Below, in pieces: positions 44,668 through 54,800 of a DNA stretch of 64,000 nt. The stretch is taken from positions 4,588,001-4,652,000 of the forward strand of contig NC_084726.1 in NCBI RefSeq assembly GCF_033807575.1, given 5' to 3'. The stretch is from Cydia pomonella (taxonomy: Eukaryota > Arthropoda > Insecta > Lepidoptera > Tortricidae). Every line of letters starts with the position of its first letter. Within the stretch, counting starts at the first letter, position 1. Made by a program: the position numbers and the translations under genes. The notes under the pieces are model-generated. The model searched no databases. It was not told where the DNA came from and was given only the letters and a program-made list of their open reading frames with translations.

Positions 44668-47600
44668 TTATATACTCCAATTGCCCCATCTATTGGGAGG
44701 TATCACTGTCCTGCCGGAACGAGTTACATAAGAATCAGTTTGGTTTGTGTTTACATTAACAATATTTGAATTGGGAACCGAAGTTGATGTGAATTGCATT
44801 TGCGGCGGAAGAATGTGGTCGTAATCGAACCCATACTCCGGATCGGTTTCCGGACGGTGCGGGGAGTCCGGTATGATGTGACGTCTATTCCGTATTATTT
44901 TATTACCGTTTCCCATTAATATTTGATATGACCGATCTCTTAAAATTTTACTAACCGTTCCGCTTATCCAAATGCTGTTATTGTCATGCCTTACCTTTAC
45001 TTTTTGCCCTACTTTTAAGGGAGATAAGTTTTTTGCGTTTATGTCGTAATACATTTTATATTTATTTTGACGGTCAATTAATCTGTTCCTAACGCTGTGA
45101 TTAACTGTCGCATCTAGGACTGTTTCGCGTAGTGGTAGAATGCTACGTAATTTTCTATTTTGAAGTAATTCTGCCGGAGAGGGTAAGTATTCGCTAATTG
45201 GTGTGTTAAGATATTCTAGCAAGGCTAGGCGAAAATCGGTCGACGTATAGGTGCATTTTTTTATAATATTTTTTATTACCTGAATGCTGCGTTCTGATTG
45301 TCCATTGGACTGGGCATAGTGAGGAGAAGAGCGTACGTGATTAAATTGCCATTCATTTGCAAAATTACTAAATTCACGTGAAACAAATTGAGGTCCTCCG
45401 TCGGACATAATTATCTCGGGTATTCCGTGACTACTAAATATACATTTTAACTCATCTATTATCGCGTGAGAGAGTGTGCTACGCATTTCGCGTACCTCCA
45501 CATATTTGGTATAGTAATCGACAATCAGTAAGTAATTTTTTCGATTGATATGAAATATGTCAATACCTATTTTAGACCATGGTCTCTTTGGTACTTCGTG
45601 TGGAATTAGTTTTTCTTTTGTGTTGTTTTTTCTAAATGTTAAACACGCTTGGCAATTTGATATAAAGTTTTTTAATTGATTGTTTATTTCGGGCCAAAAC
45701 AATAACTCTCGCGCTCTTAACAAACACTTTTCAAGGCCAAAATGCGCATAATGTATCTTTTGAAGCATGTCACCGCGTAACTTTTTAGGTATTATTATTC
45801 GACATCCTTTCCATAATAATCCATTTCCTTCTGTTAAATCCTCTCTGTATTGCCAATACGGCTTCACAACATCTTCTACGTCTTTTTTTTCTTCTGGCCA
45901 TCCTTTTCTAATATACTTTCTTAACAGCTGCATCTCACTATCACCATCTGTTTCTTTTTGTATTATTAAATAGTGCGTATCAGTTAGCTCATTGTATGCA
46001 CACACTGTGTGCACCGCCTCTGTAAGTTCGTCTTGCAGGTCATGATGATCACTGGAAGAGGCCGCGGGCGGCTCGTAGGCGCGCGATAAAGCGTCCGCGA
46101 TATGCAACTGCTTGCCTGGTTTGTAAACCAGCTGAAATGAATATGGTTGGAGCCTTAATAGCATGCGCTGTAATCTGGGTGGGGCATCCACAATCGGTTT
46201 TTTTATTATACTCAACAGGGGCTTATGGTCAGTTTCAATCGTTATATCTGAGCGCCCATAAATATAACCATAAAACTTCTCACATGCGTATACGCATGCA
46301 TATAACTCTTTCTCTATTTGTGCGTATCTCTGCTCAGTTTTTGTAAGTGCTTTTGAGGCATAACACACGGGCAGACCATCTTGTAAAAGTACACATCCCA
46401 GGCCACTCTTACTCGCATCTACTGAAAGTTTTATGGGCTTAGACATACTGTAATATTGTAGCACTGGTTTTTCGGACAAACATTTTTTTATGATATTCCA
46501 TGTGTTTTCATGTCTCTCACTCCAATGCCACTCTATATCTTTCCGCAACAATTCTCTGAGTGGTTCGGTTTTATTAGAAAGATTAGGTATGAAATTACCC
46601 ACGTACGTTGTTAATCCTAACAAACGTTCAACGTCCTTACTGTTCTGTGGCCTAGGCATATTAATAATAGCCGATATATGACTATCATCTGGGTATAGAC
46701 CTTTCCTCGTAATTTTATGTCCTAAGTATTTAATTTCCTCAAGACCAAATTTACACTTAGCAAAATTTAATTTTAAATTAATTTTACGACATCTCTCTAA
46801 TACCTGTCTCAACCTCTCATCATGCTCAGATTTCGTTTTTGCAAAGACTAAAATGTCATCTACGTACATACAAACTCCTTCGATATCGTCAAAATTCTCA
46901 TATATTTTGCGATGGAAAACCTCACACGCAGACGATATTCCATAGGGCATACGTAGAAACTTATATCTCCCAAACGGTGTATTAAAAGTGCAAAGATCAC
47001 TATTTTCTATTTTTACTTGCCAAAAACCATTAGTAGCATCTAGTGTGCTAAAATACTGAGCCCCTGACAAATTCGAAACTATTTCGTCTAACGTAGGCAA
47101 CCTAAAGTGTTCTCGTTTTATAGCTTGATTCAATTCTTTCGGGTCTAAACATATCCTAAGATCTCCATTTGGTTTTTTTACGATAGTCATGCTGTTGACC
47201 CAATCAGTAGGGCCCTCAACCTTTGCTATGATGTCTTGTCGCTCCATATCTTCTAACTTTGCCTTTAGTTTTTCTCGCAATGGTATTGGTACCTTTCTTG
47301 GAGCGTGCACCACAGGCTTGCATTCGCGATTCACTCTAATTTTATAACTACCAGGCAAACAACCTATACCCTGAAATACATCTTTATATTCCGTAACAAA
47401 AGCCGGAGAGTTCAATTGCTCCATTTCACTCACTGCGAATACTCTTTTAACCAAATTCATTACCTTGCAATCATATTTACCTAATACAGGAGAGGACGGC
47501 ACATCCACCACTTTAAATTCCAAAAAATATACATTATCTTTATATACCACTTTCAAAAAACATTTGCCTAGAACTTCCAAGTTCTTTCCAGAATAACCGT

Positions 47601-48750
47601 GAAGCCGCGACGTGGTAACCATTAAATTTTCTTTGCTTAAACCAACTTGAGATAAGTAGCGTAATGGCAAAACATTAACTTCGGCTCCCGTATCAAGTTT
47701 AAACCTTAAATTATGGCTATTAATATTTAAAACAATCGACCATTCATCTATCTCATTATTAAGACAATATATTACCTGTTGGTCCGACTCCTCAATTTGA
47801 TATACGCCACACATACGCGAAAAGTGATTCATGCGCGAACACCGTAAACAACGTTTCCCATACGCTGGGCACGCATAGTTTCCGTGCGTTGTACCACATT
47901 TGTTACAACAACGAGTACCGTTATTATACACATGCGCCGCACTACGAGCACCAGCGGCGCTCCCGCCCGCGCCAGCCGCCGCTCGCGCCGACACGGTCGA
48001 GTCCTGCGCGCGCCAACCGCTCCTGCTCCAAGCTCCCGCGCCGCGCCCGGCGCCACGGCCGCCTCGCGACCCCGCGAACCGTCCACGGCCGCGACCGTAA
48101 CCTCCTCTTTGTGATATTTGCCATACATTATTATCTTGCAATGAATTGTTGTTGTCACCCGTCGTTATGTTATGTACCGATTTCTCTCGCGAGTCTTCAA
48201 CAATTTTTTCCGAATACACTTTAGATACTATAGCCGCTCGACAAATCTCCATAGCTTGTTCTAAAGTCAAGTCGGCTTCACGTAATAATCTCTCCCGAAT
48301 AGCTTTGCTCGCGATGCCACATATCAACCTATCCTTAATTAAGGAATCACATAAAGTTCCAAACTCACATGAAGTTGATAATTTCTTTAAATCAAACACA
48401 TATTGTTCAATTGTTTCACTTTCTGCCTGATTTCGCGTAAAAAATCGATGCCTCTCAACCGTTAAGTTTTTCCTTTGATCAAAATATTTTTTAAATTCGT
48501 CCAAAACCTGTTCTACCGTAGTACACTTCACATTTAGTTGTTCATACAATTCCCTGCACTGTTCACCCACTATATGAAGCAATATATTTATTTGTATGGC
48601 CGATGTTTTTTTAGAAAGTTCACACGCGTCGAAATATATTGTAAATCCCTTACTCCATTTTTTCCAACTATCACTTAAACTGCCCGTAGTAATGTTCAAT
48701 AAACTTTGATCATAAGTAAACGGTAACGGAGGCGTAAGCACTGTTTCCAT
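44668..48750 (-). CDS. Ty3/gypsy Gag-Pol polyprotein, 1360 aa, single frame
   Basis: Replication polyprotein of the element. Order: Gag (1-320) with a retrotransposon capsid-like helical region, an Arg/Gly-rich low-complexity stretch (about 215-270, GC-rich in the DNA) and two CCHC-type knuckles (CNKCGTTHGNYAC at 283, CLRCSRMNHFSRMC at 301). Next come aspartic protease (LDTGAEVNV, ~352), reverse transcriptase (SMTIVKKPNGDLRICLDPKE, FSTLDATNGFWQV, CMYVDDILVF near 627) and RNase H (LSVDASKSGLGCVLLQDG, TDHKPL). Integrase has its HHCC region (HYAHFG...CQAC), GIDIF, SDGGPQFVS and NGQSERSIQ. Gag and Pol share one frame with no stop or shift. All catalytic motifs look intact, so it may be active. 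Confidence 0.95.
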   Translation of the reverse strand: METVLTPPLPFTYDQSLLNITTGSLSDSWKKWSKGFTIYFDACELSKKTSAIQINILLHIVGEQCRELYEQLNVKCTTVEQVLDEFKKYFDQRKNLTVERHRFFTRNQAESETIEQYVFDLKKLSTSCEFGTLCDSLIKDRLICGIASKAIRERLLREADLTLEQAMEICRAAIVSKVYSEKIVEDSREKSVHNITTGDNNNSLQDNNVWQISQRGGYGRGRGRFAGSRGGRGAGRGAGAWSRSGWRAQDSTVSARAAAGAGGSAAGARSAAHVYNNGTRCCNKCGTTHGNYACPAYGKRCLRCSRMNHFSRMCGVYQIEESDQQVIYCLNNEIDEWSIVLNINSHNLRFKLDTGAEVNVLPLRYLSQVGLSKENLMVTTSRLHGYSGKNLEVLGKCFLKVVYKDNVYFLEFKVVDVPSSPVLGKYDCKVMNLVKRVFAVSEMEQLNSPAFVTEYKDVFQGIGCLPGSYKIRVNRECKPVVHAPRKVPIPLREKLKAKLEDMERQDIIAKVEGPTDWVNSMTIVKKPNGDLRICLDPKELNQAIKREHFRLPTLDEIVSNLSGAQYFSTLDATNGFWQVKIENSDLCTFNTPFGRYKFLRMPYGISSACEVFHRKIYENFDDIEGVCMYVDDILVFAKTKSEHDERLRQVLERCRKINLKLNFAKCKFGLEEIKYLGHKITRKGLYPDDSHISAIINMPRPQNSKDVERLLGLTTYVGNFIPNLSNKTEPLRELLRKDIEWHWSERHENTWNIIKKCLSEKPVLQYYSMSKPIKLSVDASKSGLGCVLLQDGLPVCYASKALTKTEQRYAQIEKELYACVYACEKFYGYIYGRSDITIETDHKPLLSIIKKPIVDAPPRLQRMLLRLQPYSFQLVYKPGKQLHIADALSRAYEPPAASSSDHHDLQDELTEAVHTVCAYNELTDTHYLIIQKETDGDSEMQLLRKYIRKGWPEEKKDVEDVVKPYWQYREDLTEGNGLLWKGCRIIIPKKLRGDMLQKIHYAHFGLEKCLLRARELLFWPEINNQLKNFISNCQACLTFRKNNTKEKLIPHEVPKRPWSKIGIDIFHINRKNYLLIVDYYTKYVEVREMRSTLSHAIIDELKCIFSSHGIPEIIMSDGGPQFVSREFSNFANEWQFNHVRSSPHYAQSNGQSERSIQVIKNIIKKCTYTSTDFRLALLEYLNTPISEYLPSPAELLQNRKLRSILPLRETVLDATVNHSVRNRLIDRQNKYKMYYDINAKNLSPLKVGQKVKVRHDNNSIWISGTVSKILRDRSYQILMGNGNKIIRNRRHIIPDSPHRPETDPEYGFDYDHILPPQMQFTSTSVPNSNIVNVNTNQTDSYVTRSGRTVIPPNRWGNWSI

Positions 48751-48841
48751 TTTAGTATATAAACAACTGAGTCCTGTTAATTAAATATTATAACTTTTTA
48801 TACTATTTTATCTTTGTTTGAACCATTTAAATAATTTCCGG

Positions 48842-48849
48842 CTGCGCCA
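48842..48849 (-). promoter_or_regulatory. Gypsy primer-binding site
   Basis: Immediately inside the 5' LTR, in element orientation, is TGGCGCAG then CCGG. The first eight bases equal the start of the tRNA-Ser-type PBS known from 17.6/297 elements, but the next base differs. The primer identity is therefore tentative. Confidence 0.6.
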
Positions 48850-48939
48850 TGTCAGGGTAGGCGTCAATGATACTCGAGTTGGACTTCAAGACTGTTTATT
48901 AATAATCTAGGGTGGGTGCACAATTCTCAACTACCGACA
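48850..48939 (-). repeat. Gypsy 5' LTR (90 bp)
   Basis: Identical to 43993-44082, with TG...CA termini, and followed by the TSD TACAG at 48940-48944. As the upstream LTR for the minus-strand gene it should hold the promoter. Confidence 0.92.
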
Positions 48940-48944
48940 TACAG

Positions 48945-49100
48945 TACGAGGTTCTTCAAAAGAGTAGTGTACAGGTTTTTAAAGGGTCGGCAACGCGCAT
49001 GTAACACCTCTGGAGTTGCAGGCGTCTATAGGCTGCGGTGACCGCTTACCATCAGGCGGGCCGTATGCTTGTTAGCCACCGTCGTGGTATAAAAAAAATA
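48945..49100 (+). pseudogene. Older retroelement 3' region, right half
   Basis: Continuation of 43905-43992 after the gypsy insertion. The coding tail ends at a TGA near 49042. It is followed by CGCTTACCATCAGGCGGGCC, GTATGCTTGTTAGCCACCG and an A-run, a 3' end I recognise as a common lepidopteran repeat. Confidence 0.55.
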
Positions 49101-49277
49101 ATATCTAACTGATAAATGTTTAGGCACTAACTGTAAATATATTTTTGACGTCGACACACATGTTGAATAGATACATACGGAAAGACGCGGCGGGGACTTT
49201 GTGTTATAAGGTGTAGTGTATTCGTGGTGGTTTCAAGTTAGAATAACTCAAATAAAAGGCAACATTTTTACACAACT

Positions 49278-49283
49278 TTTATT
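49278..49283 (-). terminator. Candidate TOM20 polyadenylation signal
   Basis: AATAAA on the minus strand, followed by about 20 nt of A/T-rich sequence. If used, the TOM20 3' UTR would be about 2.5 kb and include a MITE and a SINE. Only RNA data could confirm this. Confidence 0.35.
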
Positions 49284-49570
49284 CACAATAAAATCTCAAT
49301 CAAAACTCACAAGCATTCCTTAACCAGTTGCGAACAAAACCTAAAACAACAACTTGTATAGTCACGATGTTGAAAAATGGCGGATATTATATTTGTGAAC
49401 TATCACAGCCAATCCTTACCGCACAGATTTTAAATATACATGTCACTTAAAAAAAAACGTTTGAACAGGTAAAATTTAGAAAATGTTAACGCGCATATAC
49501 CGCTGACGTTACTGTAAGTGTCCTTAGGTTATGTCGTTCGCTTACTTTTAGGCGGGCAGTACGTGCTCCC

Positions 49571-49771
49571 CATCGTGGCTCAGTTTCACAGGTCGATATA
49601 AAGCGCGGTATAATTACTAGTGAAACTCATAAGTCGATAGTTGGGTTGATAAACAGCATGCGCGTGACTCCCCGCAGGCGGTATAACGACTAGTGAAACT
49701 CGATGGTTTTCGTTTTGAAAATCTCCCGCACCCTGCATATGGGTATCAACTAATGAAACTGAGCCATCGTG
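49571..49771. repeat. MITE with TGGCTCAGTTTCA terminal inverted repeats
   Basis: The left end CATCGTGGCTCAGTTTCAC is inverted at the right as ATGAAACTGAGCCATCGTG. Internally GTATAA..ACTAGTGAAACTC is present twice. A part copy with the same GAGTTTCACTAGTT and ATGAAACTGAG words lies at 53461-53545. Confidence 0.6.
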
Positions 49772-50988
49772 TAATAGGCGCCAGAAATGCCGACAAGACG
49801 ATTAAAGGGTTAACATCAGTCGGCAATGCACAACATTAAATATTTCAACACTACAGCATTAAAAAGAACTGAGTAATTTATTAATTATTGTTAGTGACAT
49901 GACATTAAAAAATAAAGCATGATTCGTATAAATTATTAAGAAATGTAAAGACAAGTATTGTATCAATAATCACTAAAATTAAGACTACATGCTATTGTTC
50001 AACTTAATTCTTTTAACATTCGCTATAAAGAAATGTTACATAAAGTAATGTATTTGAAAATACTTTACCTCGTTTGATTGTTCCAATTGTACATTAAAAT
50101 AGAACAGCCCAATACGCAATGGAACAAATAATACGATTGGACTGTCGTTTTTCGAAGTGACAAGGTTCTATGTTGTATGGGGTTCAATATGCCATAGAAC
50201 TCTGTTCGTTCGACTCAAAAGGAAAGGGGATTGAGAAAATGTTCAGTCATTTGATGTTTTCGAGTCTTTATTTGCACTTGCGGAAAAATAACATTAATTC
50301 TTTTAAAATTATAGCTTCAGTCCAGTGGGACTATTTCGCCAGTATCAAGGTATTAAGAGCCTTAAATACGACTAACATTGTACGGTTAGTACAAGACAGT
50401 GTACGGTGATTTTATCAGCTCTTGTAAAGCGATAGCTGGACTTTACAAGTAGCACGTGGACTACCGGCCGTTGACTCCAAAATGGTGGTTAAATGCGTTT
50501 CAAGATTAATTCTCCATTCACTGCACACTACCACATTAGTTTACTGTGTAATAAGCTATCGATATTACTTTAAACAATATTATTGAACAAAAAACAAAGG
50601 AAGGCTAACTATCAAGATGGCGCTCGAACCGGAAGAAAAAATGTATGTCGATTGCGACACTGTCTCATTTAACCGACGTTTTTAGATTGTCATTGTAAAA
50701 TGAACCTGCATGCTTTGAAATTAGTTCCGTTATTTCAGGTTTATGCAGGGTTGCATTCTGTATATACAATACAATTCTTATATTCATTTATCATCATCAT
50801 CCCCGTAATAATAATTAGTCGCTTGTTTCTCCTTTCTAGTAAGAAACACACTTTTGTAACTTAACCCATCCCACCAGCGGCAAGAAAAAGCACAAAAAAT
50901 AGTTCAACATTTTAACCGCCACTATTTTATACACACTCTTGGAGTGGTATGGCGTCGGCTCCCGACTGATTACGTCATTTAAATTTGA
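49772..50988. other. Non-coding, possible TOM20 3' UTR or downstream DNA
   Basis: No recognised coding or repeat structure. Short open frames near 50170-50409 have no family features. Confidence 0.3.
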
Positions 50989-51312
50989 TTCTTCTCTTCT
51001 CGTCCCGGCATTTTTGCCACGGCTCATGGGAGCCTGGGGTCCGCTTGACAACTAATCCCCAGAATTGGCGTAGGCACTAGTTTTTATGAAAGCGACTGCC
51101 ATCTGACCTTCCAACCCAGAGGATATAACTAAGCCTTATTGGGATTAGTCCGGTTTCCTCACGATGTTTTCCTTCACCGAAAAGAGACTGGTAAATATCA
51201 AATGATATTTCATACATTAGTTCCTAAAAACTCATTGGTAAGAACCGCGGTTTGAACCCGCGACCTCCGGACTGAAAGTCGCACGCTCTTACTGCTAGGC
51301 TACCAGCGCTCC
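50989..51312 (-). mobile_element. Full-length tRNA-derived SINE, family A
   Basis: The minus strand begins with a tRNA-like head: A-box region TGGTAGCCTAGCAGT at 51291-51305 and B-box GGGTTCAAACC at 51249-51259. The body carries GGAAAACATCGTGAGGAAAC, GGTTGGAAGGTCAGATGGCA and GGATTAGTTGTCAAGCGGAC, and the tail is GAGAAGAGAAGAA. It is the reference copy for 610-844 and 22492-22665. Confidence 0.85.
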
Positions 51313-51846
51313 TCAAATTTGCTTGATTGAAATAAAATCAAAATTCCAAAATTCAAAAATTACGTGTGCCACTTGCCACTAGAAGAGATAACACAGCATA
51401 GTTAAGAGGAAAGGGGACGACCATATCTCCATACAATCATAGTCCTTTTTTCCGATATTTTTATTATTGTAAAAATTAGGAGAGTAAAACAGATTTCATC
51501 CAAATTTCTAAGTGCTCCTAACTCTTATAATAATAAAAAAATCGATAAAAATCAAATGTAGGGGGCATAGCTATGGTGCATATGCAACAAATTGTGTCAA
51601 AATATTTTCAATAATGTTAATATCCATTAATATCCAGAGAGGAAAATGAGGACAACGTTTGTATGAAAAGGCGATTTCGCACGGGTCCTCCACTTTCGTC
51701 TCAAATTTTAGAAACGCATTAAGGTTAATTTTACACCGTAACCTTTGTCAGCTATGAGCAACTGTAGCGGTGAATGGGTTAAAACTATTTTTCTTCGTAT
51801 GTAACGTCCCGCAAGTGCAAATCAATGTCGTCTAGGCCTCTCCTGC

Positions 51847-54800
51847 TTATTCCACGTCCTCCTCTTGCAGCACATTGCCTCCGCTCGCCTTCATGGAGGC
51901 CCGGAGTCGCTCCGAGACCTCGGGGAGCTTCTTCAGGAGCAGGTGGAAGATCGGGGCTGGCATGGTTTGTTGGAGCACCTGGAAACATGATGGATAAAGT
52001 ATAAGGTCCAGTTTCATTGGTCGATAGGGCTGCAACATTTCAATAATGCATGCCATTAATAATAATATAATATAATATTTATTTCAGGCAATGTACCCAT
52101 ATCACAAATTTACAATATCACATTAAAATACAATAACCTAAAATGTAAAAAAAAGGTATATAAGAATAAAATAGAAACGTTCTTACAATGTATACAACTG
52201 GTCACTTATTTTCTATTTCGTTCGCGATGCATTGTTACCCAGTATTTAAAAAATCGGCAGTCCAGACGTTCAGACAGAGTGCGGAGAATCTCATTGTCCG
52301 ATGTGCCCAGGCGATCCCTAAACGATGCTATGCGCGATCTCATCACCGCATAGAAATCCGGGATTCTAGCATCCGCGAACATGTTCGATACACTGCAATA
52401 TCGGGGTAGTTTCATAAGTATACGGAACGCGTTGTTATATTGCACCCTTATCGTGTTTATTGCTCGTCTTGTGCAGTTGACCCAAAGCTGGCATGTGTAG
52501 AAACATTGACAAAATGCTCTGAACAGTGTCAGCTTCACTGGGTCACTACACCGTGCAAATCTTCGCGCAAGCATGTTACATCGAACTGCAGTAGCCCGGC
52601 GCTCACGCTCCACATCGGCATCATCTTTGAGACTCTCCGTCACCACGTGCCCCAGGTATCGAAATTGTACTACTCTTTCGATTACAGTGCCATCTAAGAA
52701 TACTGGGGGAACCCTATCCGGACCCTTTCCTGCCCTAAAAACAAGGAATTGGGTCTTTTTAACATTATATTGGAGTCCATGTTCTAAAGCATATCTTTCA
52801 CAAATGCTCAGCAGCCTCCTCAGTCCTCTAATTGAGGGACTGAGAAGCACCATGTCGTCTGCATAGCTTATATTGTTTACGCAAGTCGACCCAATATGGC
52901 AGCCAACCTTGGTGCCTCTCAGTTCCTCAATCAGGTCGTTTACATACAGACTGAAGAGATCCGGTGAGGTTACCCCTCCTTGACGAACTCCGCATTCTAG
53001 CCTGTATTCGCTAGAAGTCGAGTCGCCCCATCTTACTGAGTTCAACTGATTCTCATACCAGTATCTCAACAGATTCACGATTTGCTTTGGTACGTCTGAC
53101 TTATCGAGTTTCTCCCATAGTAAATTATAATTTACCAGGTCGAAAGCACGACTAAGGTCTAGGAAGCAAGCATACACCGAAGTATCCCTATGAAGGTAAT
53201 GACTTACGGTAGACTTTAGGCTGTATATAGCGGAATCTGTTAGAGCCCGGTACGAAAACCAAATTGCGCATCGCTTAACTCCAGATTATGCTTCAAGGAC
53301 GGGTGTAGTAGCCTTTCTAGTATTTTTCCTGTAATGGTTCCAAGAGAAATGGGACGATAGTTTTTTAGACTGGTGAGGTCCCCCGTCCTATTCTTTGGAA
53401 TAGGAACTACCACGGTTCTCATGAGACTGTCCGGCAGATAGCTACAGCGTATGCAAACATTATGAGTTTCACTAGTTGTACAGCCTGTGGGGAGTCGCCG
53501 TACGTTGTATATGGACAGAGTTATCGAACAATGAAACTGAGACGTGTGCCTTTAGGTCCCCACACTGCGACTTTTTATTACTCGAAAGTGTTTTAACCGC
53601 CACCATAGAGAAATAAGTAAGCGTGCTCATTCCATACATCAGTGTTCTTACCAAAACGCTTATTATTTTCGTTGTCGTCAAGTAGCGGATTTATCAGTAC
53701 CGCTACTTGACACTAGATGTCACAAGTGTCGTGACTGAAGAAAAGCGTATTGCTCCACAATTTACAACTAATATCAGGAGGACATAACTGGTCCTTTCGG
53801 GCGTTCTCGGCTCCGTTCGGCTCAGCATAGTTCCGAGAAATTATTAGGGTTGGCACAACTTGACGTCCCTTTGCATGCACAACCACAGATAAGATAATGA
53901 CTTGAATTTTGACAACCCTAAATAGCCGAAAGGGATAGTGCCATGCATTAGAAAGGGACATCACGATTCGTCCCTGAATCGCTGTCAAACTTCGGTTTGT
54001 AGGAAGTTTATTTTCTATACGGTAAGAAGGAGTTGAAAATGGAGTTCCGCTTAATATTCGTTGCACGCAGAAGTAACTTTTTTGGGAATGTGTTGAGAAG
54101 TATTTTTTTACTTTAACCTGTGAAGTTTTGAATTTTAGCGCTTCTTTGTTATGACTGTTATAGTACTGACTATAATTTAAGTTAAGGGTTGTTCATCCCT
54201 CATTTTACTTGTACATTTAACAACAAAATTAGTATATGTCTGTCTATGTGGCATAGAGACAATGGAATTCAAATCTGAAAATCTATGGTCACTGAAATCT
54301 AACCGAAAGAACTGATAGATATCTTAGGCACAAAATTGAACAGGATAAATTTAATATATTTCAGAATTATATGAATAATACTGATTAGAGTATATTATAT
54401 TTCCATCTTAAATTGATGTCAATATTAATATATAGATTGTGCTATTCACGCTATTAAAGGTTAGATTTGACTAATCTGCGGTTAGATTTAACAAATCTTT
54501 AAGCTTTTCTACATGCCAATCAAATATCATAAGGCCCAGTCAATCGGCCCAGTAGTTTAGCCACGAAAAGATTACAGACAGACTTTAGAAATTTATGTTA
54601 GCGCAATTAGTATATAGCTTACATCATAAAATTCAATGTTCGGATGATACTAAGCTTAAAGACAGAAAAAACGCCTGAACAAATTTACATAGCATTTGGC
54701 ATATCCAAGACCAGATTTAACCTAAAAGGTGAGTGCTGGTGGATGAAGGGGCGGCACGGATCCTGGCCCGAACACGACATGATGGCACAAATTCATCCTT

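Larger units (their letters stand above)
43993..48939 (-). mobile_element. Complete Ty3/gypsy LTR retrotransposon
   Basis: A 4947-bp element with 90-bp LTRs that look identical base for base, TG...CA ends, a 5-bp TSD (TACAG), a primer-binding site, a purine tract and one uninterrupted gag-pol frame. There is no env frame; the approximately 570 bp between pol and the 3' LTR are AT-rich and non-coding. Identical LTRs and an intact frame point to a very recent insertion. Confidence 0.95.

Noticed and set aside
47884..48224. Plus-strand Arg/Pro-rich frames near 48000
   Set aside because: They are antisense shadows of the GC-rich RG linker in the gypsy Gag.
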